Positions 32,109-43,701 of a DNA stretch of 64,000 bases are shown one piece after another. Positions within the stretch are counted from its first letter, which is position 1. Each line of letters opens with the position of its first letter. The translations under genes were made by a program, and so were the position numbers. The stretch lies in assembly GCA_026545765.1 (NCBI GenBank), contig CM048840.1:6421765-6485764 (forward strand). The letters are read 5' to 3'. Under the pieces are notes generated by a model, which was not told the origin of the DNA, did not search any database, and saw only the letters and a list, made by a program, of their open reading frames with translations. This DNA is from Plantago major (lineage: Eukaryota > Streptophyta > Magnoliopsida > Lamiales > Plantaginaceae).

Positions 32109-32654
32109 CAATTTTAATTCCAACATCTCACGTCAATTAAGAACGAAAGGGATGAAGGGTATATGAGACCTTTTGGGTGATTTCAAAAGTAAATCCATGC
32201 GGAATCTAGCCAAAGGGACAAGATCATTCAAACAAGATGTGTGTGAGCCAGTCATGAGAAACCCCGCCGGTCCAATGGGTCATGTCTTGGTCCATTGTGT
32301 TCATGTCGTTACAAGTGGTATCAAAGCAAGACCATCCCCAAATTTGTGAGGGGTGCGGATGGTTGGTCCAGGGACATGGATACCCCTATCCAAGGCTCGA
32401 TGAGGACGTCGAGGGGATATAATGTAATACTCAACATCACACATCGGTTAAGAACGAATTGGATAGATGATATATAAGTATACAATCACTCTGCTATAGT
32501 ATGAGGCTTTTGGGTGATTACCAAAGTAAACGTGTGTGGTATCCGGTCGAAAGTGGACAATATCATACCAATGACACGTATGCGCGCGGGCCAGTCATAA
32601 ATAAAAACCTTACCATTGACTGGGCCTCACCTCATTAGTGGTCGGGTCGTTACA
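32109..32654 (+). mobile_element. Second TRIM-like miniature LTR element
   Basis: Two similar repeats (about 32109-32313 and 32423-32654) share 'caacatcacac/tctcacg', 'ttaagaacgaa', 'ttttgggtgatt' and the end 'gtcgttaca'. After the first repeat lies tggtatcaaagc (about 32317-32328), a primer site for initiator-Met tRNA. A G-rich tract (gtcgaggggatataa) precedes the second repeat, which starts TGTAATACTCAACATC. The interior is ~110 bp with no coding capacity. The left edge is imprecise by ~10 bp. Confidence 0.75.
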
Positions 32655-34193
32655 ACCATAGAATGGAAAATGAATCTTTTTGGTGAAGTTATTTGTTTTA
32701 ATATAAATATTGAACTATAACTCTTTTTCTACATTATTCATTATTTGGTTTCAGGGAAAATAAGTACAAGGAAACTATTTAAGGGAATAACAACTTTCCT
32801 TCCTTATTTTGTGGAGATAGATATATATGATATAAAACTTCATACATTTTCAAAAAAAGTAAACTACCCCACACCCAACAAATAATAAATAATCTCAACT
32901 ATTCACTGAAATTTTACATTTTGCCACAAAAAATACATTTTCAATCTTTTATGCATTATATCATTACTTTAACTTTTTCACATAAAACTAACCCTAATGT
33001 ATAAAGTTCTCCAGGACGAAGGGAGTAGAGATTTTCAAAAAACTTCCAAAAATTTCCCCTATTTTTTTTTTCCTTTTCCCCCATTTTCCCTCAAACCAAA
33101 TAAGTCTTAAAGAAAATTATGTCGTAGCATCACCACGGGTTAGTCCCGAGAAGCATTTTTTAGGAGGCAGCTCTCTCAGCGGTGCTTTTTACATCCACAA
33201 TGCTCGAAACCGAAAGAGGCATGATTGAGGTATTCATGCCTCCAAGAGGAGTCCCGAAAAGAACACAGATCAGTCCGGAAATTGAAGTCCCCGCGCGGCT
33301 TCTTATTCTTCTTCTCTCCGATAAGTCTTCTCAGTCTTCCTCAACCTTATCGCCTCTATCTCCATGAACCTTCTTCACGCCATATCCGACTGATTCATGG
33401 TGAGGATGTGGAGGGGTTGACACACACACGCACACACACATATATGAAATACATGTTGCTATTAAAAAATCTAGCTATATATAGGACTTTCATCAATAAA
33501 GATTTTGTGATTTTCTTCAATTTTTTGGCATTAAATAAATTAAAATAATTATGTTTAAGGAAAGTCAATTTCGATGCTAATCCCACCAAAATCGACATCA
33601 TTAACAACAGAGAATATATGAAGATTAATCTATTATTAGTAAATTTGTATTATTTATATATGGTAATGCATGTAATATTACAACGTACTAATCAATGTCC
33701 CACAAATATAGAACAAAATGTTCGTTTGATTTAATTATGTACAAAATTGATATCAAAGTTATGCTAAAAATCTACACTCCCATATATAAGATATTCCAGC
33801 CCCCCTATAAATTCGTGTTCAGCCCCAAAAAAGATAACCACAAGTCAAAATCCCTATTTGATCGTCATCATGCATCAAACACTCAATGGCTCAATCAATC
33901 AGTTTTCATCCTTCTCACATTATGCAGCCCAAAGAAAATAAAGATATTCAACAGGTTTAAGGAACACACAAGAGGCCGAATAAAATTGCTCTGATTTCTA
34001 TTTTTGTCGGTTCATAAGATAAACATGGATCGGATGGTGAATTATTTATTCTCGACTCCTAGTCTTTTTCATTTGCTTTGCAGGCTTATTCTCCTCGCAA
34101 CAACCAGTAAATTCCGAATTCTTGGATTTTTTTGTTTATCGCATTGATTCGTTTTCAATGTTGTATTGTTCGATTAAGATTTATTATCCTTTT
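32655..34193. other. Intergenic with (AC)n microsatellite
   Basis: A (CA)n-type run lies at 33420-33440. Short open stretches near 33180-33400 show no recognisable domain and no splice structure I trust. The rest is AT-rich with no feature. Confidence 0.45.
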
Positions 34194-37100
34194 CACTACA
34201 ATAATTCTTTAAATTAGCGACGGAAAAGGGCGACGGATCGGTGATTTTAGCGACGGATAGACTATCCGTCGTTAAGGCTTTGTTGACTTTTAAAAAAATA
34301 AAAAAGGAAAATAGAATTTTAACGACGTATAGATTATCTGTCGTTAAAAGTAATAAAAAAATTTTTAAAAAAATAAAATTAGCTATCCGTCGCTTACGGA
34401 TAGCTATCCATATAGCGACGAATATCCGTCGCTAAAACAAACTAAAAAACGGGCAGAAGCCCTTCTTCTTCCCAATTTCTGCTCTGTTTCTCTTTTCTTC
34501 TTCTCCCTTCTCTATTTTCGCCATTTGTGAAGTCCGACCAAAACTCCACCATTCCGGCCAATCTTGGAGTCTTTTCGAAGCTCATTCAACAAGGAACTCG
34601 GGTGGCCCTTCAATTTCATCCTTCTTCGGCTATTTTTTCCGTAATTAAAGGTATTAGTCTAAAATCCTTACCTTTCTAAATTTGGAATTTTTGCTAATTT
34701 CAATCAATTGTATGTTTTTAAACTCATATACTAGCTAATATAGCTTAAATTAAGTAGTGGGTTAAGCTTGAGGTTGTGTAATTGATTGATTTATTGTGAA
34801 ATTGATTTGTTAGTATGATGTTTGTAAGTATGTATGGTATTTAGTTTGATGTTTTCGTATATGTATTAGGATTAGTGGTTGTAGTATATTGATGTCTGTA
34901 GGATTTGGTTGAGTATTTGGAGACCATTTAGATTTAGTGATTTTGGTGGTTGTAGTATAATTGGCTCGTATAATTCGTAAAATGCATATAATTTATAATT
35001 ATAATTCGTAAAAAATTGGTAATTGTAATGGGAATATAATACATAAATTGGTAATTCGTATAAATATTGGTAATTCGTATAAAAAAAATTGGTAATTGGT
35101 AATTCGTATAATTCGATGGGAATATAAATTGGTAATTCGTATAAAAAATTGGTAATTCGTAATTTATAATTTATAATTCGTATAATTGAAATGCTTTTAA
35201 TTTATAATTTGGTAATTGTAATGGGAATATAAAAAAATTGCATGAAAAAAAAACTTTAAATGTAAAATGCATATAATTCATGAAATTTGGAACGCATTAT
35301 AATTAACAATGCAATTATAGCCATGAATTGGAATTGAGTTGAAATTCAATACGATCTAATAAATTCATACGTGTCAGGTTATATAATCATACCAAGTATT
35401 TGTGATTTACATGTTTTTCAAAATGTATGTAGTTGTATACTAACACATTTTTCCTGTATTTATTGCATGTTTTTGCAGATGTCGCGACAGAGGCGACCCA
35501 TCCTCCCAGGAGGTAGTCGAGGAGGGGGTCGACTCGGAGGCAGGTAGTCGAGGCAGCGGTCTACGGTTCCTGAGACCCCACCTGGTTCGAGCAGGGGCTC
35601 GAATCCGATCTTCGGGAACTTAGAGGATGACGATTGTCCCTACACCGAGCTTGAGGTCGGGGCTCATTGGAAAGGGAAGCCTGTGTTGTTCCCACTGGTA
35701 GAGACAAGTAAGTATTATGCATTCTTTATATATATATAACATAACTTAAGATAATTTATGTCACATCATTGTTGTACTATACTAATTAATATTTGTTTCT
35801 TGTATCTTATACATTGATAACATGTTATGGCCTTCAGATGCAGCCGCTAAACTCGGTGACATTTTTCGGAGCAAGAGGGAGCCCGGGGGGGGGGGGGGGG
35901 GAGAAGTGGTCGTGCATCTCGGACCGGATGAGAGGCGAGTACTTTGATGAGTTGCGGGTAAGTTTAAATCTGACATTCCTTTATTTGTTGTTATAATCGT
36001 TGTTTTAATGTGAGTGGTATGTTAGCCGCTGAACTTGGGTGATATGTTAGTCACCACTGTGTTAGTAAATTTTTGGACAATGTGAGTGGTATGTTAGCCG
36101 CTAAACATGGGTGATATGTTAGTCACCATTGAATATGTTATGTTGTATTATCTTATTAAATTGATGTTTCGGTTTACGTTATGTAATTTGGATGTTGTCT
36201 GGAATTGGGAATGTAGAAAAAGTACTTCACTCCCAACAAGTTGCTCCACCTGATATGGCCTTGTTTCGAGTCACTGGGGTCATCCCGATACAAGGATATG
36301 GTTTGCGCTATGAAAAAGATGTGGCAACGAAACAAAAGGCCTGCATGGTGTGATGAGGAGGAGTGGGCGCTTTGGGAGTCCTACTGGACTCGTCCTAATG
36401 TCCAGCAGATTGCTGACCAAAACAGAGAGAACCGGCTGACTGAGCCATCTGAGGGTAAAGGGGTGGCGATTCACCACTATGGGTCGCAAGTTGTTCTTAC
36501 GCATCACGTGAAATCGGTAAGTGTACATCTAATTTGTCAGTTTATTCGTACATGTGTTTTGTGTTTCATTTCTACACCTTTAATGAGTTCCTAGCTAAAT
36601 GTTTGCATATATATGTTCTTCAGGTGTCTTCAGGGGAGAAGAATACCGCCTTCGAGTACTTTAAAAGAGCCAAGCTGAAGAACGACAGATGGGTTGACAG
36701 CAAGTCCGAGGCTATTGCGGTACGTTAATTTTGGTTAAAGTTCATATTTGTGCAGTACAAGTTATTTTGAAAAAATTGTAACTCATGATATCTGCATTTT
36801 ACGGTTTCAGGCTGAGGTGGAGGCTCAGATCGAGAGGCAGCAGGCCGAAGCGGGTGAACAACTGACAACTGAACAACAAAACAACATCTTCTTAGCCGTC
36901 AACCCCATGGACAACAAAGGCCGAGTATATGAATTGGGGAGTTTCGGCCCTGTGGTGACTACTCCTACCTACTCAGCATCCCCGCAATCTAGACATCAGG
37001 TTTTCACACAGGAGCAGGTCTCGGAGTTGGTGCAGTGACAGGTTTCAGAACATGTTGCACGGCTAACAACGGATATGGAGCGGAGAGATAGAGCACTACG

Positions 37101-37535
37101 GGAGGAAAACGAGCGTCTTCGGGAACAGATGCAGGCTTTCATGTCTAGGTTCGAGCAGCAGCCACCCCCGTCCGGTAGTTAGATTTCGACTTGTGTTTTT
37201 CTGACTTCTTACTTTAGACTATGTACGGATATTTCATTTCATTACGGATGGTTTGTTAACTTTTGTAGAAGGATTTCTGTTTAATTAAATACAATTTCAT
37301 TATTCTAGATTTACTATCGGACATTATATTTGTGAAACAGGTGAAATATGAAAACAGGCTGCAAAATATTTTTTAAAAAAAATCAAATCTGCTTTTTAGC
37401 GACGGATAAAATATCCGTCGCTAAAAAGCAGATTTAAAAAAAAACCAAAAATCTGCTTTTTAGCAACGGATATTTTATCCGTCGCTAAAAAATAGATTTG
37501 ATTTTTTTTAAATTAAAAATATTCTTTTTGTAGTG
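34194..37535 (+). mobile_element. CACTA (En/Spm) element 1, probably non-autonomous
   Basis: The element begins CACTACAATAA and ends TTTTTGTAGTG, with a 3-bp TTT on each side (34191-34193, 37536-37538; weak because T-rich). Both subterminal regions are packed with TAGCGACGGATA-type repeats in both orientations (about 34214-34436 and 37395-37492), the typical transposase-binding arrays of CACTA elements. It carries one spliced plant-transposase-like gene with in-frame stops and no visible TnpD transposase. Confidence 0.85.
35479..37182 (+). pseudogene. Ptta/En/Spm-type plant transposase gene (TnpA-like), broken
   Basis: Five exons are read by comparison with the copy at 59506-61379: 35479-35707, about 35820-35957, 36217-36516, 36624-36719 and 36811-37182. 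The start ATG follows directly on a TTTTGCAG acceptor, implying a leader exon upstream. Exon 3 holds the conserved core (DEEEWALWESYWTRPNVQQI, ENRLTEP, HHYGSQ), matching the Transposase_24-type family. Exon 5 ends in a coiled coil. Stops TAG at 35545 (exon 1) and TGA at 37036 (exon 5), a G-run at about 35884-35901, and a changed acceptor (aacatg for aacag) before exon 2 make it a pseudogene. Confidence 0.75.
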
Positions 37536-38368
37536 TTTATCCTTTCCCGTTTTTATTTTCAAATTATTCTGTAACAAATTCTTGGATTATTTCATTTGTC
37601 GATATGGAGAGCTAGCTCTTATACAAATCAATTATTTGCTTAGCAACTCAAGTTTCATCTTTTGCATCTCTCCCAAATTCTGAAATCGAGTAGATTTTAT
37701 CCATTCAATTCCTCTCATCCTTTTGATTGAAGAGTAGAGAGGGGGAGAGAGCTGTCGGACCAGAGGTTGACGCGTATCACCATCATGAGCTCGAACAAGT
37801 GCAATCCCTAGAAAAATCATCAAGAGTAGAGAAAGAGTTGCTCCTGTTGCCAGAGCAGGTAATAGTCAAGAGGTTGACGCGTATCACCATTAATATCGCT
37901 ACTTGGGACATATTTGACTTGGATACGAGAGGAATACCCTTTGTTTACGATTCATAAATGACGAAAGTTAATGCGAAAAATTGAGTTGAAGTTTACATTG
38001 CACGGCTGGTATAAGGAATAATAACCTTGAGTCACGTGTTCGTTCCCTATCATCATGTAAATTAGATAGGTTATTATTGTCATTGACGAAATGTGCCTAA
38101 AGTAACTTGCGACTTAGTAAATAATATACAGTTGTGTAAGTTGATAACGCATATGAGTTTATTTTCATAAAGATCTACCACTATAAAAAAGAAAATATGT
38201 CAACAATATATACAATTTAGATTATTCTGCTATAATTTATTTATATATTTAAAAAGATGGAAAACAAAAACATTTCATCATGCATATATTAATAAGAAAT
38301 AAATTTGAAAAGATTCAACAGGATTATTTAGTTTATTTTTTAATAATGATTGTGTTTAAGAGGACTAT

Positions 38369-38406
<38 letters not shown>

Positions 38407-38831
38407 TATAATAATAATAATAAAATAGAAAAAAAGTACCCCATAATAAAGAAAGAAAAAAAAGTACTATAGGCAGAGACACTTCCAGTTTGAGTGAGCA
38501 AGATTGGTTTGTCCAATCAATTTATACTTAATTTATCAACCATACAATTAGGAACTCTGACCCAAACATTGGCCAAAAGAATTTATAAAGTTCGATTGGA
38601 TTAAGTCTTCTAAAAACAATCAAAAGTTTACGACCTAGAAAAGTAAAATTTCGATACTAATAAATATAACAACAACTATCCGTTTACAATATTAAATCTA
38701 TATATGCACAAATTAAACCATTTATCGTTTCTCTACGTCTCCTTTATACATACGATTTGCACTTTGATACATCTTCATGTACCATCGAACTTAGTTAGAA
38801 ACAATTATATACAATAATATATTAAATTTTA
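37536..38831. other. Intergenic with (AAT)n microsatellite
   Basis: An (AAT)n run lies at about 38372-38424. Otherwise AT-rich with no supported gene. An inexact direct repeat of 'aggttgacgcgtatcaccat' occurs at about 37764 and 37871. Confidence 0.5.
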
Positions 38832-39114
38832 GGGAAAATTACAGATACTACCCCTTAAATTGACCCTCATTTCAGATTCACCCCTGGATTGGCTTAAATT
38901 ACAGATAGACCCATTTTTTACAAAGTTCAAATTCAACAATTACAACCAGCCCCAAAAGTCAACTTTTTCTCCTATTTTTTCTTTTCTTTATAATTCCATA
39001 ATTATATTAGTTTTAGTTTATTACAAAATGAGCCCTAACAATTTTTAATTTTTATAAAAAGATCCCAAAAAATTTTACTTATTAAAATTTTAACACTCAT
39101 TCCACCACCCATCT

Positions 39115-39292
39115 TCTTCCCCACCACCACCAACACCACCACTGCCAACACCACCACCATCACCACACCACCATCACCCCCCACCACACCCCCACCAACA
39201 CCACCACTGCGAACACCACACCACCACCAACACCCGCCAACATCACCACCACCACCAACACCACCACCACCACCACACCACCACCACCCACC
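39115..39292. repeat. (CACCAC/CACCAA)n low-complexity block
   Basis: About 180 bp consist almost wholly of CAC, CCA and AAC triplets. On the minus strand it reads as poly-Gly/Val/Trp, which is an artefact of the repeat. It is followed by interleaved GCTTCCATGG palindromes (39301-39378). Confidence 0.9.
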
Positions 39293-39527
39293 AATGCCGT
39301 AGCTTCCATGGTGGAAGCATTGTGCTTTCGCCATGGAAGCTCTGTTACAGAGCTTCCATGGAGCTTCCACCATGGAAGCAAATTAAATTAAACTGAGCAA
39401 ACGAAACGGAAATCGATTTGAGCTGAGGAAGGTACCCGTGTGAGGGTTTGTGAGCTAGTGAGGAGGGGGAATTCCTTGAGCTTGGAGTTGAGATGCGAGA
39501 TGTTGTTCGTATTGTTGGGTGTGGAGT

Positions 39528-39659
39528 TTAACCTGATCGATTATCTAATTCTTCCTCTGGAATATTCCTAACAGCAGCTCCTCTATCTCCGTCGGTGACA
39601 TCATCCAATTCGAGAGGTTTTACCGACAATCGATCAGTGAATGTGATAATCTAAACCAT
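39528..39659 (-). pseudogene. Possible captured host-gene first exon inside the Mutator-like element
   Basis: Reading the minus strand from an ATG at 39659, the frame runs 44 codons to a stop at 39528, broken only by a TAG at codon 3. It encodes a well-balanced soluble stretch (VKPLELDDVTDGDRGAAVRN then IPEEELDNRSG). Immediately upstream on the same strand is a (TTC)n run at about 39694-39722, typical of plant 5' UTRs. The likely source gene is not recognised. The case for capture rests on position inside the element and protein-like composition. Confidence 0.4.
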
Positions 39660-39691
39660 GAGCTTTGATTGATAGTTGATACGATTATACG

Positions 39692-39722
<31 letters not shown>

Positions 39723-40081
39723 CTGTGAAATGAAATGGCGGTGGGTTTCGAATTTCAAATTATTGTCTGATTTGACTGTGAATGAGTAGAAGAAGAATTA
39801 CAGATGTTTTTCATACTTGGCCTTAATAGTATAATTTTGGGTGGTGGTGGTGTGGTGGGGAAGAAGATGGGTGGTTATCTTTGTAAGTTATAAAATATTT
39901 GAGTAAAGTATGTAATAAAATGAAACTTGTAAATTGCAACTACTCCATTTAATTTAATTTACCTTTATTTTTTGTTTGGTCAACTAAAAAATGGGGATTT
40001 GGACTTGGATGTAATTGTTGCCAATTTAGGGACGAATCTGTAATTGGGCCAAATTTAAGGGGAACTATACATAATTCGCCC

Positions 40082-41214
40082 TAAATTTTACAATCCTATT
40101 ATAGATTCAAGAGCATACGTTTTTCTATACATGTTTACTAACAAGAGTCAAGGATACTATTGAGTTCTTCTCGATCTATATCTTACTAGATTGGTATTCC
40201 GTTACATTTTTTCCGGGGGGGGGGGGGGGGGGTGGGTGGTGGCTCTCATTGATCTTCTTTCTTGTGTATTTGTTAAGGTGACACATACCACCGCGAGGTG
40301 GGGGGGGGGGGGGGGGGTGTTGGAAAAAAACAACAAGTAAAATTATATTTTTAGAATAATTTTTTTTTTGAAGGGGTTGTTCTTAGAATAACTTATCATT
40401 GATTGTGTTGTATACTTTTGTATTTTATTTTGGTTCGGTTTGACGGATACAATGTTTAAAAAAATATGTATATGTTACTACTAATTAACAGGGCAGACCT
40501 CACAAAATATATGCTATAAACCCATCACGAACAGGTTAAGGGTGGATCATACTTCTTTCAAAGTATATCTTTCATAATGCGTTGTATTTTTACATTTTTT
40601 ATAGTTAACATAAATTAGGACTCAATGATATAATATTGAATGAAGAAAGATTACCCACCAACACCATAACAAAAGTTGTTTATATAAGTTTAACTAATGT
40701 TTTTTCTCAATTAATTTATTTTATTCTAGAATTTTTATTTATTATTAAAATTAATCTATATCGTGGCATGATTAGTATTAGTATTTGACAAAAGAGGACT
40801 AGTATTTGACAAAAGGGACACCTACTAGTTAAAGCGCGTATCTCGCCATTAACCCATGACTAATCATTAATTGATTTAATTATGAATGATGAAAAAAATA
40901 ATCCGATACAAAATCAAAATCGGAAACGACATTTCAGCTCCTCCAAGTCGTCTTTTTCCGTAGTCCACTATCTCCTCCACCTTCTACGTGTGATGCACAA
41001 CTCATCAATCGCGCGTTAACTTGTCTGGAGTGTGGACTCAAACTCGACAAGCACCAAAAATATCTTCTGCGCCACCGTATTTCCTTTTAATAATTTTAAA
41101 TCACCATTCTCAGTGAAAACGCAGTCTATAGACACACTCAGATAATTTATTCAAAGATTAACTTATGATTTTTTATTAATCAAATGATCGATATTATTAA
41201 TGAAATAACAAAAT

Positions 41215-41271
<57 letters not shown>

Positions 41272-41357
41272 CCAATGCTGATACACAAAGTCTTATGCCT
41301 CTAGATAGCTCATCTAAAGACGAACTTTATTATTAATAAAATCATATATGTTAGAAT
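40082..41357. other. Intergenic with two long G-runs and a (TA)n microsatellite
   Basis: G-runs lie at about 40215-40232 and 40302-40318 (with a T or two between blocks), and a perfect (TA)n at 41219-41266. A fragment of the next MITE family occurs at about 41273-41350. No gene seen. Confidence 0.6.
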
Positions 41358-41597
41358 AAGTCTCATGAGAGACGGTGTCCAGATAATTTATCTAGAGACG
41401 GACCTATATTATCATGAAAATCATCAACGTTATTAATCAAAACACCTATGTTCTCAACATTGGTGTTTTTTCACATTACAACAAAACGTATTTTTTTAAC
41501 AACATAACATAGACGTTTGATTAATAACATGGATAATTTTATTAATAATATAGATTGTCTCTAAATAAGTTATTTAGAGACCATCTCTCATGTGACT
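41358..41597. mobile_element. Inverted-repeat MITE, copy A
   Basis: The left end AAGTCTCATGAGAGACGGTG, then 'ataatttatctagagacgga', pairs with the right end 'tgtctctaaataagttattt', then 'agagaccatctctcatgtga' and ctt, as long imperfect inverted repeats. The interior carries 'attaatcaaaac' and 'attaataa' runs. No gene. Confidence 0.65.
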
Positions 41598-41624
41598 TTG
41601 TGTATATGTTATTAATCAATGTGC

Positions 41625-41863
41625 AAGTCTAATGGGAGACGGTATCTAATTAATTTATCTAGAGACATACATATATCATTAAGAAAATTATCGACGTTAT
41701 TAATCAAAACAGTTATGTTCTCAACATATTTGTTTTTTCAAATTACAACAAGATTTAATTTATTAGTAACATACTGGACGTTTTGATTAATAATATAGAT
41801 AATTTTATTGATAACATAAGCCCTCTTTAGATAAATTATCTAAACACCGTCTCTCATTAGACT
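41625..41863. mobile_element. Inverted-repeat MITE, copy B
   Basis: A diverged second copy of the 41358-41597 element in the same orientation, starting AAGTCTAATGGGAGACGGTA and ending CCGTCTCTCATTAGACTT. Partial further copies flank the pair (about 41273-41350 and 41880-42070), so the unit appears to have been amplified locally. Confidence 0.65.
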
Positions 41864-42348
41864 TTGTGTTAATCAAAACTTATATGTTGTTCAGTGTTGA
41901 CGAAATAAATCTTGTTATAATATTAAAAAACACTAATATTGAGAACAACACATTTATTTTGATTAATAGCATCGATGATTTTCTTAACAATATATATTTA
42001 TCTTTAGATAAACTATCAAAATATCATTTATTAATAGACTTACTCACGTTGATAACATAGATTTTTTTTTATGTTGATAACATAGATTTTTTTTTTTATT
42101 AATAATTCCGTGTGTGGATAACTACTCAGTCGATAAATTTAAACAAATCCAGTTTCCAAAAAAGAGAAAAACAATAAATACCGCCCAGGACACCCACACA
42201 AAAAGATTACAATACCACCACCAATTTCAAGAATTGAAAGCAGAGGGGTTTCCATTTCCCCTTTCCCTCACCCTACCTCCGATCTCCAAATTCGGATCTG
42301 GTTCCATTCCAATCCACATTGTTTCCTTCGCTCCATTTCGACCCACCA

Positions 42349-43701
42349 ATGGCAGATACCCTTGCCAAGAAGACCTACATCACCTCCGATGAGCTGAAGA
42401 AACACACCAAACTAGACGACCTCTGGCTCTCGATTCAAGGCAAGGTCTACAATGTCACAGAATGGGCCAAAATTCACCCTGGTGGAGACATCCTCCTCCT
42501 CAATTTATCCGGCCAGGACGTCACCGACGCATTCATCGCCTTCCATCCAGGTACTGCCTGGAAGTATCTCGACAGCTACTTCACCGGCTTCTACCTCGAG
42601 GATTTCGTCGTTTCAGATGTTTCTAAGGATTACAGATCTCTCGTAGCTCAATTTAACAAATCCGGCTTGTTCGAGAAGAAAGGTCACGGAACGATCTACT
42701 CGCTTTGCTTCGTTACAATGATGCTGCTCGCTTGTTTCTATGGTGTGCTTTATTGTGAGGGAGTAATGCTTCATCTTATCTGTGGTGGATTGTTAGGGTT
42801 TTCGTGGATCCAGGTGGCTTATTTGGGTCACGATTCGGGTCATTACCAGATAATGAAGACTCGTGGATTCAACAAGCTGTGCCAGATCCTGACGGGTAAT
42901 TGTTTGACAGGTATTAGCATTGCTTGGTGGAAATGGACTCACAATGCTCACCATGTGGCTTGCAATAGTCTCGATTACGATCCGGATCTTCAGCATTTGC
43001 CGGTTTTCGCGGTGTCGAATACTTTCTTCAAGTCGATTCCATCGGTGTTTTACGGTAGAGAGCTTACTTTCGATTCGTTATCGAGATTCTTTGTTAGTTA
43101 CCAGCATTTTACGTATTACCCTGTTATGATTGGTGCTAGAGTTAATCTGTATGTGCAAACGTTCTTACTGTTGTTCTCGGGTCGAAAAGTGCCGGATAGA
43201 GCGTTGAACATATTGGGGATTATGGTGTTTTGGACTTGGTTTCCTTTACTGGTTTCGTGTTTGCCAAATTGGACCGAGAGAGTGTTGTTTGTGTTGGCTA
43301 GCTTCACTGCTTGTTCAATTCAGCATGTTCAGTTTACTTTGAACCATTTTGCGGCTAGTGTGTACGTTGGGGCGCCGAAAGGGAACGATTGGTTTGAGAA
43401 ACAGACGGCTGGGACGATCGATATCTCGTGTTCTTCGTGGATGGATTGGTTTTTCGGTGGATTGCAGTTTCAGCTGGAGCATCATTTGTTCCCTAGGTTG
43501 CCTAGGTGCCAGTTGAGGAAGATTTCGCCTTTGGTGCAAGCCTTGTGTAAGAAGCATAACTTGCCTTACATAAGTTTGTCCTTCTTTGAGGCGAATAGGT
43601 GGACTCTTCGGACGCTTAGGACTGCTGCCATGGAGGCTAGGGATTTATCGTCCCCCGTCCCCAAGAATTTGGTCTGGGAAGCTCTTAACACACATGGATG
43701 A
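42349..43701 (+). CDS. SLD: Delta-8 sphingolipid desaturase (cytochrome b5 fusion)
   Basis: Intronless, 450 residues, matching the usual ~450 of plant sphingolipid long-chain-base delta-8 desaturases. An N-terminal cytochrome b5 domain (residues ~8-80) has the haem-binding HPGG at 43-46 and a second His at 66. The desaturase part has three His boxes: HDSGH (161-165), HNAHH (198-202) and QLEHH (375-379), the last with the Gln typical of front-end desaturases. Hydrophobic spans lie at ~116-135, 143-160, 265-277, 286-305 and 312-325. The enzyme inserts a delta-8 double bond in long-chain bases in the ER, taking electrons from its own b5 domain. The start ATG at 42349 (accaATGG) gives the conserved N-terminus; upstream in-frame codons lack an ATG. 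Delta-6 acyl desaturases share this fold; TIDISCSSWMDWFFGGLQFQ and the rest of the C-terminus favour delta-8. Confidence 0.93.
   Translation: MADTLAKKTYITSDELKKHTKLDDLWLSIQGKVYNVTEWAKIHPGGDILLLNLSGQDVTDAFIAFHPGTAWKYLDSYFTGFYLEDFVVSDVSKDYRSLVAQFNKSGLFEKKGHGTIYSLCFVTMMLLACFYGVLYCEGVMLHLICGGLLGFSWIQVAYLGHDSGHYQIMKTRGFNKLCQILTGNCLTGISIAWWKWTHNAHHVACNSLDYDPDLQHLPVFAVSNTFFKSIPSVFYGRELTFDSLSRFFVSYQHFTYYPVMIGARVNLYVQTFLLLFSGRKVPDRALNILGIMVFWTWFPLLVSCLPNWTERVLFVLASFTACSIQHVQFTLNHFAASVYVGAPKGNDWFEKQTAGTIDISCSSWMDWFFGGLQFQLEHHLFPRLPRCQLRKISPLVQALCKKHNLPYISLSFFEANRWTLRTLRTAAMEARDLSSPVPKNLVWEALNTHG

Larger units (their letters stand above)
38832..40081. mobile_element. Mutator-like element (1.25 kb), possible Pack-MULE
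   Basis: It is flanked by the 9-bp duplication TAAATTTTA (38823-38831, 40082-40090). The ends are imperfect inverted repeats over 60 bp or more: GGGAAAATTACAGATACTAC on the left pairs with GGGCGAATTATGTATAGTTC read in from the right. The 9-bp duplication and long inverted repeats fit Mutator-like elements. The interior has no transposase. It contains a (CACCAC)n block, a GAA run and a short gene-like segment on the minus strand. Confidence 0.8.

Noticed and set aside
33182..33548. Gene-like open stretch near 33.2 kb
   Set aside because: No recognised domain, no consistent splice sites, and it runs into a (CA)n repeat.
39035..39381. Gly/Val/Trp-rich minus-strand open frames
   Set aside because: They are translations of the (CACCAC)n simple repeat inside the Mutator-like element, not a glycine-rich protein gene.
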